Shown here: positions 49,660 through 59,394 of the stretch, one piece after another | How the letters are laid out: every line of letters starts with the position of its first letter | Numbering within the stretch: the first letter of the stretch is position 1 | NCBI RefSeq assembly: GCF_021209385.1 | Contig: NZ_JAJOIL010000037.1 | Location: 1 to 64,000 of the forward strand | Length of the DNA stretch: 64,000 nucleotides | From: Seleniivibrio sp. | GTDB lineage: Bacteria > Chrysiogenota > Deferribacteres > Deferribacterales > Geovibrionaceae | Direction of reading: 5' to 3' | Position numbers and translations under genes: made by a program | The notes under the pieces: model-generated | What the model was told of the DNA's origin: nothing | Database searches by the model: none | Seen by the model: the letters and a program-made list of their open reading frames with translations, nothing else

Positions 49660-50613
49660 TTACTCGGCGAAAACGCCCATATTGCGGAACTTCTGATACC
49701 TGTCCTCAAAAAGCTGGTCAGGCGACATTGTTTTCAGTTCCGCGAGGTTTCTGACTATAAAGTCTTTCACCTTAACCGCTGTTGCGGGGTGGTTCCTGTG
49801 GGCACCGCCCATAGGCTCCTCTATTATTTCGTCGATGATGTTCAGTTCTTTCAGGTCTTTGGATGTAAGCTTAAGCGCTTCCGCTGCTCTGCCTGCATAT
49901 GCCGCGTCTTTCCAGAGGATAGATGCACAGCCTTCGGGGCTGATAACAGCATATACGGAATGTTCCAGCATACCCACACGGTTGCCCATTGCTATTGCAA
50001 GAGCACCGCCGGAACCGCCTTCGCCTGCGATAACTGTTATCATAGGCACTTTAAGACCTGCCATGACCATAAGGCTTTTTGCTATTGCTTCCGCCTGTCC
50101 GCGCTCTTCCGCACCGATGCCCGGATATGCTCCTGGTGTGTCAACGAATGTTATTACGGGGCGTTTGAACCTGTCTGCCATCTCGAAAAGTCTCTGTGAC
50201 TTTCTGTAGCCTTCAGGGTTCACCATACCGAAGTTGCGGTGGATATTCTCTTTTGTGTTGCGTCCTTTCTGATGACCGATGACCATAACGGGTTCACCGT
50301 CCAGCTTTGCCATTCCACATACAAGTGCGGGGTCTTCGCGGAACAGTCTGTCGCCGTGGAGTTCGGTAAAATCGGTAAAGATATTCTGAATATAGTCCAG
50401 CGTATAGGGTCTGTCGGGGTGGCGCGCCACCATGACTTTCTGCTGGGGAGTGAGACGTTTATATATGTTTGCTCTGACCTTTGCCAGTTTGTCTTCAAGA
50501 CTTGTGATCTCTTTGTTAAGCTGATCACCGTTCATGCCCGGAAGGTTGCGAAGCTCGTCAAGCTGTGCCTCGATCTCAACTATCGGCGCTTCAAAATCAA
50601 GAACCGTTGCCAT
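49660..50613 (-). CDS. accA: Acetyl-CoA carboxylase carboxyltransferase alpha subunit
   Basis: LDFEAPIVEIEAQLDELR, RPYTLDYIQNIFTDFTELHGDR, GEGGSGGALAI. Confidence 0.96.
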   Translation of the reverse strand: MATVLDFEAPIVEIEAQLDELRNLPGMNGDQLNKEITSLEDKLAKVRANIYKRLTPQQKVMVARHPDRPYTLDYIQNIFTDFTELHGDRLFREDPALVCGMAKLDGEPVMVIGHQKGRNTKENIHRNFGMVNPEGYRKSQRLFEMADRFKRPVITFVDTPGAYPGIGAEERGQAEAIAKSLMVMAGLKVPMITVIAGEGGSGGALAIAMGNRVGMLEHSVYAVISPEGCASILWKDAAYAGRAAEALKLTSKDLKELNIIDEIIEEPMGGAHRNHPATAVKVKDFIVRNLAELKTMSPDQLFEDRYQKFRNMGVFAE

Positions 50614-50706
50614 TGTTCACCTCATACCTTTGATTGGTTGTGTATAATAACTTTTAAGCAGTTCAATATCAAGAAGTAAAATATAAGCTGTTATGGGACA
50701 AAAGAA

Positions 50707-50727
50707 AGCCCGCGAAAACCGCGGGCT
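50707..50727 (-). terminator. Rho-independent terminator
   Basis: AGCCCGCG-AAAAC-CGCGGGCT stem; minus-strand T-rich tail (CTTTCTTTT). Confidence 0.7.
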
Positions 50728-50740
50728 ATATACTTTCTTC

Positions 50741-50865
50741 ATTGCTGTTTAGAACCGAGCAGGTCAAGGCGGAGGACAAAAAATATGCGCAGTGTACGTT
50801 CAAAGTACATGAGCAATATTTTTTGCGCCAACAACGCCGACATGCGAAGTGTTATAAACGGCAAT
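50741..50865. repeat. 125-bp imperfect palindromic element
   Basis: ATTGCTGTTTAGAAC...ACAAAAAATATGCGCAGTGTAC-GTTCAAA-GTACATGAGCAATATTTTTTGC...GTTATAAACGGCAAT; arms mutually reverse-complementary with scattered mismatches. Confidence 0.75.
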
Positions 50866-50868
50866 ATA

Positions 50869-51711
50869 TTATTTCATGTCTTTTATAGCCATCTCATACA
50901 TATCAGGATTAAACCCGCCTACACCCTTACCGTTAAAGTAGATGTGAGGTGTTCCTGTGATGCCGAGAGATGCGGCGTATTTCGCCTGTGCTTCAATTTT
51001 GCCTGCAATTTGTTTTGAGTTTGCAAGCGTTTTGAATTTTGCGGGATTGCCTGATTTCGCTGCGAACATTTCAATTATCTGAGCGTCGGTTTTGGAATCT
51101 GTCGTCTGATCAGTTGAATAAAGCTCGTCGGAGAAATCTTTGCCGAGAGCAAGACCTGCTTCAAATACTTTTGAATAGATTGTCGCTTTAGGGTGGATAG
51201 CAAGGGGAAGCGCAATCATATAAACCGCTGCGTCAGGTTTAGCCTGAGCCAGCATACCTTTCAGTATTGCGTGGGCTTTGCGGCAGTAGGGACATTGGAA
51301 ATCGCTTACAACTACTATAGTGTTCTTCGCACCTTTTTTACCGTCAAAAAGAGTTGCCTTTGAAAGATCAAGGTTTGTTTTCGGCGTTGCTTCGTAAACG
51401 AGGGTGTCTTTGATGCTTACGTTGTTTCCTGCGTTTACTATCTCTGGGATGATATATTTTCCGTCAGAGAACATATACTGTTCCTGACTTCTCTTTGATT
51501 TTGTGTCGGTAATGGATATCTTGATGAAATAAAGCCCGGCAGGTTCGTTGAGTTTTTTAACCACTGTAACTGTCGGAACAAGGTTCGTGAGATTCTGGCT
51601 TTTGAAGAAATTCTTCATGCTGGTTTCAAGACCGGTCTTAACATCAGCCGCAAAAGCGTTCAGTGAAAGAGCCAGTAACAGGACTGTCAATACAGCCGTA
51701 ATTCTTTTCAT
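50869..51711 (-). CDS. Periplasmic thiol:disulfide interchange protein, DsbA/DsbC-like
   Basis: Signal peptide MKRITAVLTVLLLALSLNAFA; VVSDFQCPYCRKAH; GITGTPHIYFNGKGVGG. Confidence 0.85.
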   Translation of the reverse strand: MKRITAVLTVLLLALSLNAFAADVKTGLETSMKNFFKSQNLTNLVPTVTVVKKLNEPAGLYFIKISITDTKSKRSQEQYMFSDGKYIIPEIVNAGNNVSIKDTLVYEATPKTNLDLSKATLFDGKKGAKNTIVVVSDFQCPYCRKAHAILKGMLAQAKPDAAVYMIALPLAIHPKATIYSKVFEAGLALGKDFSDELYSTDQTTDSKTDAQIIEMFAAKSGNPAKFKTLANSKQIAGKIEAQAKYAASLGITGTPHIYFNGKGVGGFNPDMYEMAIKDMK

Positions 51712-51871
51712 TTTTTCCTCCGCAATGGAATGAGGGGAATATACACCCGCCATATATGACAGAGCAACACATTTTTTAGTTCATTTGTTCCATCTGGACT
51801 TGATTAATAATATATTTGGTGTTAAAAATTGCGTTCAAATCTTTCTTTTAGAATCTCAAGGAGTTTTTTAG

Positions 51872-54676
51872 ATGGACTACAAAGATACCCTGAATCTCCC
51901 TCAAACGGATTTTCCCATGAAGGCGAGCCTCTCAGTTAAAGAGCCTGAACGCCTTAAAAAATGGGAAGAGGAAAAGGCCTACGAAAAAATGCTGTCTGCA
52001 AGAGACAGAAACAACCCCTACATACTCCACGACGGCCCTCCTTACGCAAACGGCGAAATTCACACCGGACACGCTCTCAACAAGATTCTGAAAGATATTA
52101 TTATTAAATTGAAAGCTTTTGAAGGATATTACACTCCCTACGTTCCCGGATGGGACTGCCACGGTCTGCCCATCGAGCTTCAGGTGGACAAAAAGCTCGG
52201 CAGCAAAAAGAACGAGATGACAAAATCCGAGATACGCAAGGAATGTCGCAAATACGCGGACAGGTTCATCGACCTGCAACGTCAGGGCTTCAAACGCCTC
52301 GGCGGATTCGGCGACTGGGATCACCCTTATATAACTATGGACTACAAATACGAGGCGAAGACACTTCAGGAACTCTACCGTTTCTTCGATAACGGCGGCG
52401 TTTTCAAAGGTCTTAAACCAGTTTACTGGTGTACGTCATGCGTTACGGCGCTTGCGGAAGCAGAGGTTGAATACGATAACCACACTTCAACCTCCGTATA
52501 CGTCAAGTTCCCCATGAAAGACGCTTTCAAGGCGAAGTTCGGTCTTGCGGATGGAGATAAAGTATCCGCAGTTATATGGACAACAACTCCATGGACGCTC
52601 CCTGCGAACCTCGGAATCTGCGCCAATGCCGAAATAGAATATTCACTCATAAAAATCACCGACACATGCAACAAAAACCTTGCGGTGGGCGAATATATAA
52701 TTGTTGCCACCGACCTTGTTAAAGGTCTGAACGAAGAGTTCCACATCCACGGATACGAAACCGTAAAGGTTTTCTTCGGAACAGAGATAGAGCGTGTCGA
52801 GTTCCAACACTGCTTCTACGACAGAGTGTCACTTGGTATCCTCGGAGACCACGTCACACTTGATGCAGGTACAGGACTTGTCCACACAGCACCAGGTCAT
52901 GGTCAGGAAGACTACGAAGTAGGACTTAAATACGGGCTTGAAATCCTCAACCCCGTGGACGACAGAGGCTTTTACAAACGCAACGTCGAAATATTCGCAG
53001 AGCAGAGCATATATAAAGCGGGCAAAGAGATAGTCACCATGATGGACGAGCAGGGAAGTCTGCTTTCAAGCGGCGACATAAACCACTCATACCCCCACTG
53101 CTGGCGATGCAAAAAGCCCGTAATATTCCGCGCCACTCCCCAGTGGTTCATCGGGATGGAACGCAACGACCTGCGCAAAAAGACCCTTTCCGAAATCAAA
53201 AAAGTGCGCTGGACACCCTCATGGGGTGAAAACCGTATTGCCACAATGATAGAGAACCGTCCCGACTGGTGTATATCACGCCAGAGAACATGGGGCGTTC
53301 CCATCGCCGTTTTCCTCTGCGAGGACTGCGACGAGATAATCATCAACAAGGACATACAGGAACGCGTTCTGGCGGCTTTCCGCGAACACGGTGCGGATGC
53401 GTGGTTTGATAACGAAAACTCCGCGTTCATCCCCGAAGGCACAAAATGCCCAAAATGCGGCGGCACACACTTCAAAAAGGAAACGGATATACTCGATGTA
53501 TGGTTCGACTCCGGTACATCACACTCCGCAGTTCTTGAAGAACGCGGCGAACTCTCATGGCCTGCGAACATGTATCTTGAAGGTTCCGACCAGCACAGAG
53601 GGTGGTTCCACAGTTCTATCCTTGAAAGTGTCGGTACTCGCGGAGTGGCACCTTATAAAGAAGTGCTTACACACGGGTTCGTTGTTGACGGCAAAGGACG
53701 TAAGATGTCCAAATCCCTCGGCAACGGTATAGAGCCCAAAGATATAATCAACAAATACGGTGCGGAAGTCCTCCGTCTGTGGGTTGCCGCAGAAGACTAC
53801 ACCGAAGACATAAGAATATCAGAAGATATCATAAGCCGACTGGTGGAATCATACAGAAAGATACGCAACACCGCCCGTTATCTGCTGGGTAACCTGTACG
53901 ATTTCAACCCTGATACAGATATGGTGGAATTTAAAGATATGCTCGACCTCGACCGTTTTGCTCTGGCAAGATGGCAGACAGTGAAAAAGCGTATATATGA
54001 ATCATACGACAGATATCAGCTTCACGTTTTCTACCATTCTTTCCTGAACTTCTGCATCGGCGATCTTTCATCCTTCTATCTGGATATCCTGAAAGACAGG
54101 CTGTACGCTTATAAACCCGCATCACGCGAAAGACGTTCCGCACAAACCGCCATGTATACCATCCTGAAAGAGATGGCAACCGTAATGGCTCCCGTGCTGT
54201 CATTCACAGCTGACGAGATATACGAATACATGCCCGCATGCAAAGACAAGAAAGAAAACATCTTCATGGAGCTTTTCGCTCCAGCAGTTGAATTTGACGA
54301 TGCAGAGAACATCGCAAAATGGCAGAAGATACTTGAAGTGCGCAAAGAGGTGACAAAAGCCCTTGAAGTGGCAAGAGCCGCGAAGGTTATAGGTCACCCG
54401 CTGGATGCAGATATTGTGATCGGCGTGGACGAAGACACCAAAAAATATCTCGTTGCAGATGAAGGCATCGAGAGAATTTTCATAGTATCCGAAGTGCGTT
54501 TTGAAAGCCTTGAAACAATGGCAGACTGCCACGTTTCAGAAGACGGCAAAGTAAAAGTTAAGGTTGTTGTTTCCGCAAACGGCAAATGCGAAAGATGCTG
54601 GACAAAATCGTCCACCATCGGACACGACCCCGAACACCCCACACTCTGCAAGAGATGTGCGGAGGCGCTTGCCTGA
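51872..54676 (+). CDS. ileS: Isoleucyl-tRNA synthetase
   Basis: [32 protein letters not shown]-terminal zinc-binding CERCW...CKRCAEAL. Confidence 0.97.
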   Translation: MDYKDTLNLPQTDFPMKASLSVKEPERLKKWEEEKAYEKMLSARDRNNPYILHDGPPYANGEIHTGHALNKILKDIIIKLKAFEGYYTPYVPGWDCHGLPIELQVDKKLGSKKNEMTKSEIRKECRKYADRFIDLQRQGFKRLGGFGDWDHPYITMDYKYEAKTLQELYRFFDNGGVFKGLKPVYWCTSCVTALAEAEVEYDNHTSTSVYVKFPMKDAFKAKFGLADGDKVSAVIWTTTPWTLPANLGICANAEIEYSLIKITDTCNKNLAVGEYIIVATDLVKGLNEEFHIHGYETVKVFFGTEIERVEFQHCFYDRVSLGILGDHVTLDAGTGLVHTAPGHGQEDYEVGLKYGLEILNPVDDRGFYKRNVEIFAEQSIYKAGKEIVTMMDEQGSLLSSGDINHSYPHCWRCKKPVIFRATPQWFIGMERNDLRKKTLSEIKKVRWTPSWGENRIATMIENRPDWCISRQRTWGVPIAVFLCEDCDEIIINKDIQERVLAAFREHGADAWFDNENSAFIPEGTKCPKCGGTHFKKETDILDVWFDSGTSHSAVLEERGELSWPANMYLEGSDQHRGWFHSSILESVGTRGVAPYKEVLTHGFVVDGKGRKMSKSLGNGIEPKDIINKYGAEVLRLWVAAEDYTEDIRISEDIISRLVESYRKIRNTARYLLGNLYDFNPDTDMVEFKDMLDLDRFALARWQTVKKRIYESYDRYQLHVFYHSFLNFCIGDLSSFYLDILKDRLYAYKPASRERRSAQTAMYTILKEMATVMAPVLSFTADEIYEYMPACKDKKENIFMELFAPAVEFDDAENIAKWQKILEVRKEVTKALEVARAAKVIGHPLDADIVIGVDEDTKKYLVADEGIERIFIVSEVRFESLETMADCHVSEDGKVKVKVVVSANGKCERCWTKSSTIGHDPEHPTLCKRCAEALA

Positions 54677-55164
54677 TGATAAGAAAATATATGATAGCAC
54701 TGGCGACGGCAATCGTGATCCTCGACCAGTGGACAAAAATGTATATCGTTAAGAACTTTAACCTGCACGAAGCCCGTCCTGTCATAGACGGATTCTTCGA
54801 CATCGTTTATGTGCTTAACCCGGGCGCGGCATTCGGCTTTCTGGGCAGACTGCCGGAGACCTACCGCAGGGTGTTTTTCATAGCGGTAACGATTCTGGCA
54901 ATAGCATGTGTCTCTTACCTGCTTATGAAAGAAAAAGGGATGAAACTCCGCCTTTTTTCATATACTCTTGTACTGGCGGGAGCCATCGGCAACTTCATAG
55001 ACAGGCTCTTCGTTGGCAAGGTTGTTGACTTTCTGCTGTTCTATTACAAAACATGGCAGTGGCCGGCGTTCAATGTCGCAGATATCGCTATCTCGACCGG
55101 CATCGGACTTTTGCTGCTGGACTATATATTCATAAAGAGGAGCACAAATGAGAATAATGCCTAA
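54676..55164 (+). CDS. lspA: Lipoprotein signal peptidase
   Basis: LDQWTKMYIVKNF, LNPGAAFGFL, GAIGNFIDRLFVGKVVDFL, FNVADIAISTG; ATG 54676 overlaps the ileS stop. Confidence 0.95.
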   Translation: MIRKYMIALATAIVILDQWTKMYIVKNFNLHEARPVIDGFFDIVYVLNPGAAFGFLGRLPETYRRVFFIAVTILAIACVSYLLMKEKGMKLRLFSYTLVLAGAIGNFIDRLFVGKVVDFLLFYYKTWQWPAFNVADIAISTGIGLLLLDYIFIKRSTNENNA

Positions 55165-56692
55165 AACCGCCCTCATCAGCGTTTCTGACAAAGGCGGCAT
55201 CGTAGACTTTGCAAAAGGTCTCAAAAAGTACGGCGTAAAGATCATTTCCACTGGAGGAACCGCTAAACTGCTCGCAGACAGCGGTGTGGAGATAATCGAG
55301 ATTTCCGAGTTCACCGGATTCCCCGAAATGCTTGACGGCAGAGTGAAAACTCTTCACCCGAAAGTACACGGCGGCATACTTAACATCCGTGACAACGCGA
55401 AACATCAGGCAACCATGAAAGAACACGATCTTGAAAACATCGACATGGTTGTTGTGAACCTCTACCCCTTTGAAGCAACTGTAGCAAAAGGAGCAGAACA
55501 CGACGAAGTTGTTGAAAACATCGACATCGGCGGTCCCTCTATGATCCGTTCCGCAGCAAAAAACCACAAGTTCGTGGCAGTTGTTGTTGATAACAACGAC
55601 TTCGGAAGAATCATTTCCGAGCTTCACAACGGCGGAACAGAGCTTGAAACCCGTATCGACCTTGCGAGAAAAGCATATTCTCACACAGGCGTTTACGACT
55701 CGATCATCGCTTCATATTTCAACAAGAAACTCGGCGTTAAATTCCCCGAGGAGATAGCAATACCCGCACGCAAGAAACAGCCCATGCGTTACGGCGAGAA
55801 CCCCCATCAGGATTCCGCTTTCTACGTTAAGCCCCTTGTGAACGAAGTCAGCGTTGCCACAGGCAAACAGCTTCAGGGTAAAGAGCTTTCTTTCAACAAC
55901 ATAGTTGACATCCACGCAACTCTTGAGCTTGTTAAAGAGTTCAAAGAGCCTGCGGTTGCCATCATAAAACACACCAACCCCTGCGGCTGTGCAACAGGCG
56001 ACAACGTTTATGACGCGTACCTGAAAGCACTTGAGTGTGACCCCGTTTCCGCTTTCGGCGGTATCGTGGGCGTTAACCGCGAAGTTGATAAAAAACTTGC
56101 GGAAAAACTCGGCGAACTCTTCCTTGAAGTTGTTCTCGCACCCTCTTTCACAGAAGATGCGAAAGAATTTTTTGCCGCTAAGAAAAACCTCAGACTCATC
56201 GAACTCGGCGACATCTACGGCGCAAGAGACGCTGAACTCGACATTAAAAACGTTACAGGCGGTATCCTTCTGCAAGACCGCGACCTGCACGAAATTGAAG
56301 ACATCAGAAGCCTTCCCGTGCCTACAAAAAGAAAACCCACAGACTTTGAATACAAAGCTATGGATTTCGCATGGAAGGTTGCAAAACACGTTAAATCAAA
56401 CGCCATCGTTTACACCACAGACGACAGAACTATCGGTGTGGGCGCAGGTCAGATGAGCCGTGTTGATTCTTCCAAAATCGCCGCAAGCAAAGCAAGAGCC
56501 GAGCTTAAAGGCACTGTTATGTCATCCGACGCATTCTTCCCCTTCAGAGACAGTGTGGACGAAGCAGCAGGCAGAGGCATCACAGCAATCATCTCTCCCG
56601 GAGGATCAATCAGGGATGAGGAAGTTATCAAAGCCGCAGACGAGCATGGCATCGCCATGGTCTTCACCGGCGTGAGACACTTCAAACACTAA
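55148..56692 (+). CDS. purH: Bifunctional AICAR transformylase / IMP cyclohydrolase
   Basis: ALISVSDKGGIVDFAKGL, VKTLHPKVHGGIL, KHTNPCGCATGD. Confidence 0.97.
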   Translation: MRIMPKTALISVSDKGGIVDFAKGLKKYGVKIISTGGTAKLLADSGVEIIEISEFTGFPEMLDGRVKTLHPKVHGGILNIRDNAKHQATMKEHDLENIDMVVVNLYPFEATVAKGAEHDEVVENIDIGGPSMIRSAAKNHKFVAVVVDNNDFGRIISELHNGGTELETRIDLARKAYSHTGVYDSIIASYFNKKLGVKFPEEIAIPARKKQPMRYGENPHQDSAFYVKPLVNEVSVATGKQLQGKELSFNNIVDIHATLELVKEFKEPAVAIIKHTNPCGCATGDNVYDAYLKALECDPVSAFGGIVGVNREVDKKLAEKLGELFLEVVLAPSFTEDAKEFFAAKKNLRLIELGDIYGARDAELDIKNVTGGILLQDRDLHEIEDIRSLPVPTKRKPTDFEYKAMDFAWKVAKHVKSNAIVYTTDDRTIGVGAGQMSRVDSSKIAASKARAELKGTVMSSDAFFPFRDSVDEAAGRGITAIISPGGSIRDEEVIKAADEHGIAMVFTGVRHFKH

Positions 56693-56697
56693 GAATT

Positions 56698-56776
56698 AAT
56701 AATGAGACTGCTTCGTCGTACCTCCTCGCAGAGACGGCTTTCTGTCATTGCGAGCGAAGCGCGGCAATCTCATAAA
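56698..56776. repeat. REP-like intergenic repeat, copy 3
   Basis: GAGACTGCTTCGTCGTACCTCCTCGCAGAGACGG...GTCATTGCGAGCGAAGCGCGGCAATCTC; imperfect palindrome, shares GACTGCTTCGTC...CCTCGCAGAGAC with copy 2. Confidence 0.6.
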
Positions 56777-56784
56777 ATAAATAT

Positions 56785-56858
56785 AAATCCCCCTCAATCC
56801 CCCTTTGTTAAAGGGGGAGAAAAAGCCTCCCTTTAGAAAAGGGAGGTTGGAGGGATTT
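56785..56858. repeat. Intergenic palindromic repeat (CCCCCTTT/AAAGGGGG and CCTCCCTTT/AAAAGGGAGG hairpins)
   Basis: AAATCCCCCTCAATCCCCCTTTGTTAAAGGGGGAGAAAAAGCCTCCCTTTAGAAAAGGGAGGTTGGAGGGATTT. Confidence 0.65.
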
Positions 56859-56938
56859 TGACATTAAATTGTATCAAAAAATCCTCGCATATAAACTTGA
56901 TAGCGGGATTTTTGTATACCACACTTAAGGAGATGACG

Positions 56939-58228
56939 ATGAAAGTCCTTGTTATAGGCTCAGGCGGAAGAGAACACGCCCTGTGCTGGAAGATAGCGCA
57001 AAGCCCCCTTGTGGCAAAAATCTATGCCGCACCGGGCAACGGCGGTACTCACCTTGAGAACAAAACAGAGAACATCGCCATAGAAGCGACCGACATTAAA
57101 AAACTGCTGGATTTCGCTCTGACAGAAAAAATTGACCTCACCGTTGTCGGTCCCGAAGATCCGCTTGCCGCAGGCATAGTGGATATCTTTGAAGAGAACG
57201 GACTGAGAGTTTTCGGTCCCTGCAAGGCGGCGGCACAGCTTGAGGCGAGCAAAGCCTTCGCAAAAGATGTCATGATAAAAGCGGGCATCCCCACTGCGAA
57301 ATACGGTGAATTCACCGATTACGAATCAGCGAAGGCATATGTTCACGAACACGGCGCGCCCATAGTTGTCAAAGCGGACGGACTTGCCGCTGGAAAAGGC
57401 GTTACGGTCGCCATGACATTTGAAGAGGCACTCAGAGCGCTGGAAGAAATTTTCATCGACAGTGTTTTCGGAGATGCCGGAAGCAAGGTTGTTATCGAAG
57501 AATTTCTTCGCGGCGAAGAGGCTTCATACCTCGCCTTCACCGACGGAAAGACAGTTCTGCCCATGGTCACAAGTCAGGATCACAAAGCTGTTTACGACGG
57601 CGACAAAGGTCCCAACACAGGCGGTATGGGAGCATATTCACCCGCACCCGTGGTCAGCCCCGAACTGTTCGACAAGGTTACAAAAGAGATCGCATATCCC
57701 CTCATAAAAACAATGGCTAAAGACGGAATCGTCTTCAAAGGCATTATCTATGCGGGACTTATGATACATAACGATAAACCGAAAGTGCTTGAGTTCAACG
57801 CACGCTTCGGCGACCCTGAAACTCAGCCCGTGCTTTCACGTCTGAAATCAGACATCATCCCCGTTTTCCTCGCCTGTACAGACCAGACGCTGGACAAGGT
57901 GGAGATAGAATGGAACACCAACCCCACCGTATGCGTGGTGATGGCATCCGGCGGTTATCCCAAAGATTATAAGAAAGGCTACGAAATATCAGGTATCGCG
58001 GAAGCGGACAAGGTTGAAGGCGTAAAGGTTTTCCACGCGGGAACAGCCGACAGAGACGGCAAAACCGTCAACACAGGCGGGCGCGTTCTCGGTGTGACAG
58101 CCATAGGCGACACTCTTGAAGAGACCATCAAAACAGCATACAAAGCTGTTGAAAAAATACACTGGACAGACGTACACTACAGAAAAGATATCGGAGCAAA
58201 GGCTCTCAGGAGGCTCAAAGGTGAATAA
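56939..58228 (+). CDS. purD: Phosphoribosylamine-glycine ligase
   Basis: MKVLVIGSGGREHALCWKIAQSP; GPEDPLAAGI; AAGKGVTVA; AAGGAG upstream. Confidence 0.96.
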   Translation: MKVLVIGSGGREHALCWKIAQSPLVAKIYAAPGNGGTHLENKTENIAIEATDIKKLLDFALTEKIDLTVVGPEDPLAAGIVDIFEENGLRVFGPCKAAAQLEASKAFAKDVMIKAGIPTAKYGEFTDYESAKAYVHEHGAPIVVKADGLAAGKGVTVAMTFEEALRALEEIFIDSVFGDAGSKVVIEEFLRGEEASYLAFTDGKTVLPMVTSQDHKAVYDGDKGPNTGGMGAYSPAPVVSPELFDKVTKEIAYPLIKTMAKDGIVFKGIIYAGLMIHNDKPKVLEFNARFGDPETQPVLSRLKSDIIPVFLACTDQTLDKVEIEWNTNPTVCVVMASGGYPKDYKKGYEISGIAEADKVEGVKVFHAGTADRDGKTVNTGGRVLGVTAIGDTLEETIKTAYKAVEKIHWTDVHYRKDIGAKALRRLKGE

Positions 58229-58715
58229 GGTCGGAATAATAATGGGCAGCAAAAGCGATTTTGAAATTGCTAAAGAGGCTGTGGACATCCTTAAAGGTTT
58301 CGGCATTGAATATGAAGTGATCGTTTCCAGCGCACACAGAACCCCTGAACGCACCCTTGAATGGGCAAAAACAGCGGAAGACAGAGGTCTTGACGCTATA
58401 ATAGCCCTCGCCGGAGCCGCCGCGCACCTTGCCGGTGTCGTCGCAAGCGAAACAAACCTTCCCATCATAGCCGTTCCCGTTTCCGCCACATCACTGAACG
58501 GGCTTGATGCACTTCTCTCAATGGTTCAGATGCCCGGAGGCATTCCAGTTGCAACCATGGCTATAGGCAAAGCGGGAGCTAAAAACGCGGGAATCTTCGC
58601 AGGACAGATAATCGCACGTTCCAACAAGGAAGTTGCGAAGAAGGTCGCGCAATACAAAGAAGATATGAAACAAAAAGTTTATAAGGACAACGAAGCGGTT
58701 CAGGAAATGCTCTGA
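58221..58715 (+). CDS. purE: 5-(carboxyamino)imidazole ribonucleotide mutase
   Basis: VNKVGIIMGSKSDFEIAKEAVDIL, SAHRTPER, ALAGAAAHLAGVVAS; GTG 58221 with AGGAGG upstream. Confidence 0.95.
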   Translation: MNKVGIIMGSKSDFEIAKEAVDILKGFGIEYEVIVSSAHRTPERTLEWAKTAEDRGLDAIIALAGAAAHLAGVVASETNLPIIAVPVSATSLNGLDALLSMVQMPGGIPVATMAIGKAGAKNAGIFAGQIIARSNKEVAKKVAQYKEDMKQKVYKDNEAVQEML

Positions 58716-59309
58716 TGCTCACAGCACCTTTCAGAAACGCAGAAGAGATATTCAGGCGGGCTCTTTTCGACAGAGAGCCCGTTGTCTTTCCCACCGACAC
58801 AATCTACGGCATCGGCGCCCCCCCTGTCCGACAAAACAGCGAACAAAAAGATTTTCGACATAAAAGGCAGAGACAGAAACAAGCCATTTCCTGTGCTGAT
58901 ATCCTCATTTGAACAGGCGGAAAAGCTTGCTTATTTCGATGAACGCCAGAAACGAATTATGGATTTTTTATGGAGAAACGGTTCTTTCACTCTCCTTTTA
59001 AAGGGTAAAAACGATGTCGATGACCTTTACAAACTGAACGGCACCATAGCACTCAGAATACCCCATTTGTCAATTTTAAAACAACTGATTAACAAATTGG
59101 GACCGTTGAGCGCTACCAGTGCAAACCCCAGCGGTGTCGGTTACGACCCTAAAATAGCAAATATACTCAACAATTTCAAAGACTTAGTCCACTATTTTAT
59201 CATAGAGAAAAACACTGAAATTGTCTCATCCACCATCATAGACCTGACATCTCAGCAACCGCTTCTTATACGCGGAAATTTCGATATAAGCCGCCTGGAA
59301 AGCTTCTGA
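58715..59309 (+). pseudogene. TsaC/YrdC/Sua5-family protein, frameshifted in a C7 run
   Basis: Frame A gives ...VVFPTDTIYGIGAP, frame B continues ...LSDKTANKKIFDIKGRDRNKPFPVLISS...GPLSATSANPSG. Removing one C from 58818-58824 restores GIGAPLSDKTANKKIF. Confidence 0.8.
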
Positions 59310-59337
59310 AAATGTTGTAAATCATCAATATCGGTTA

Positions 59338-59366
59338 TTGACAGTTTCTTTAGACGGGATTAATAT
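59338..59366 (+). promoter_or_regulatory. Putative sigma-70 promoter
   Basis: TTGACA - 17 nt - TAATAT upstream of the cytochrome c gene. Confidence 0.65.
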
Positions 59367-59394
59367 TGCCAAACTTTTATCGAGAGGAGACATC

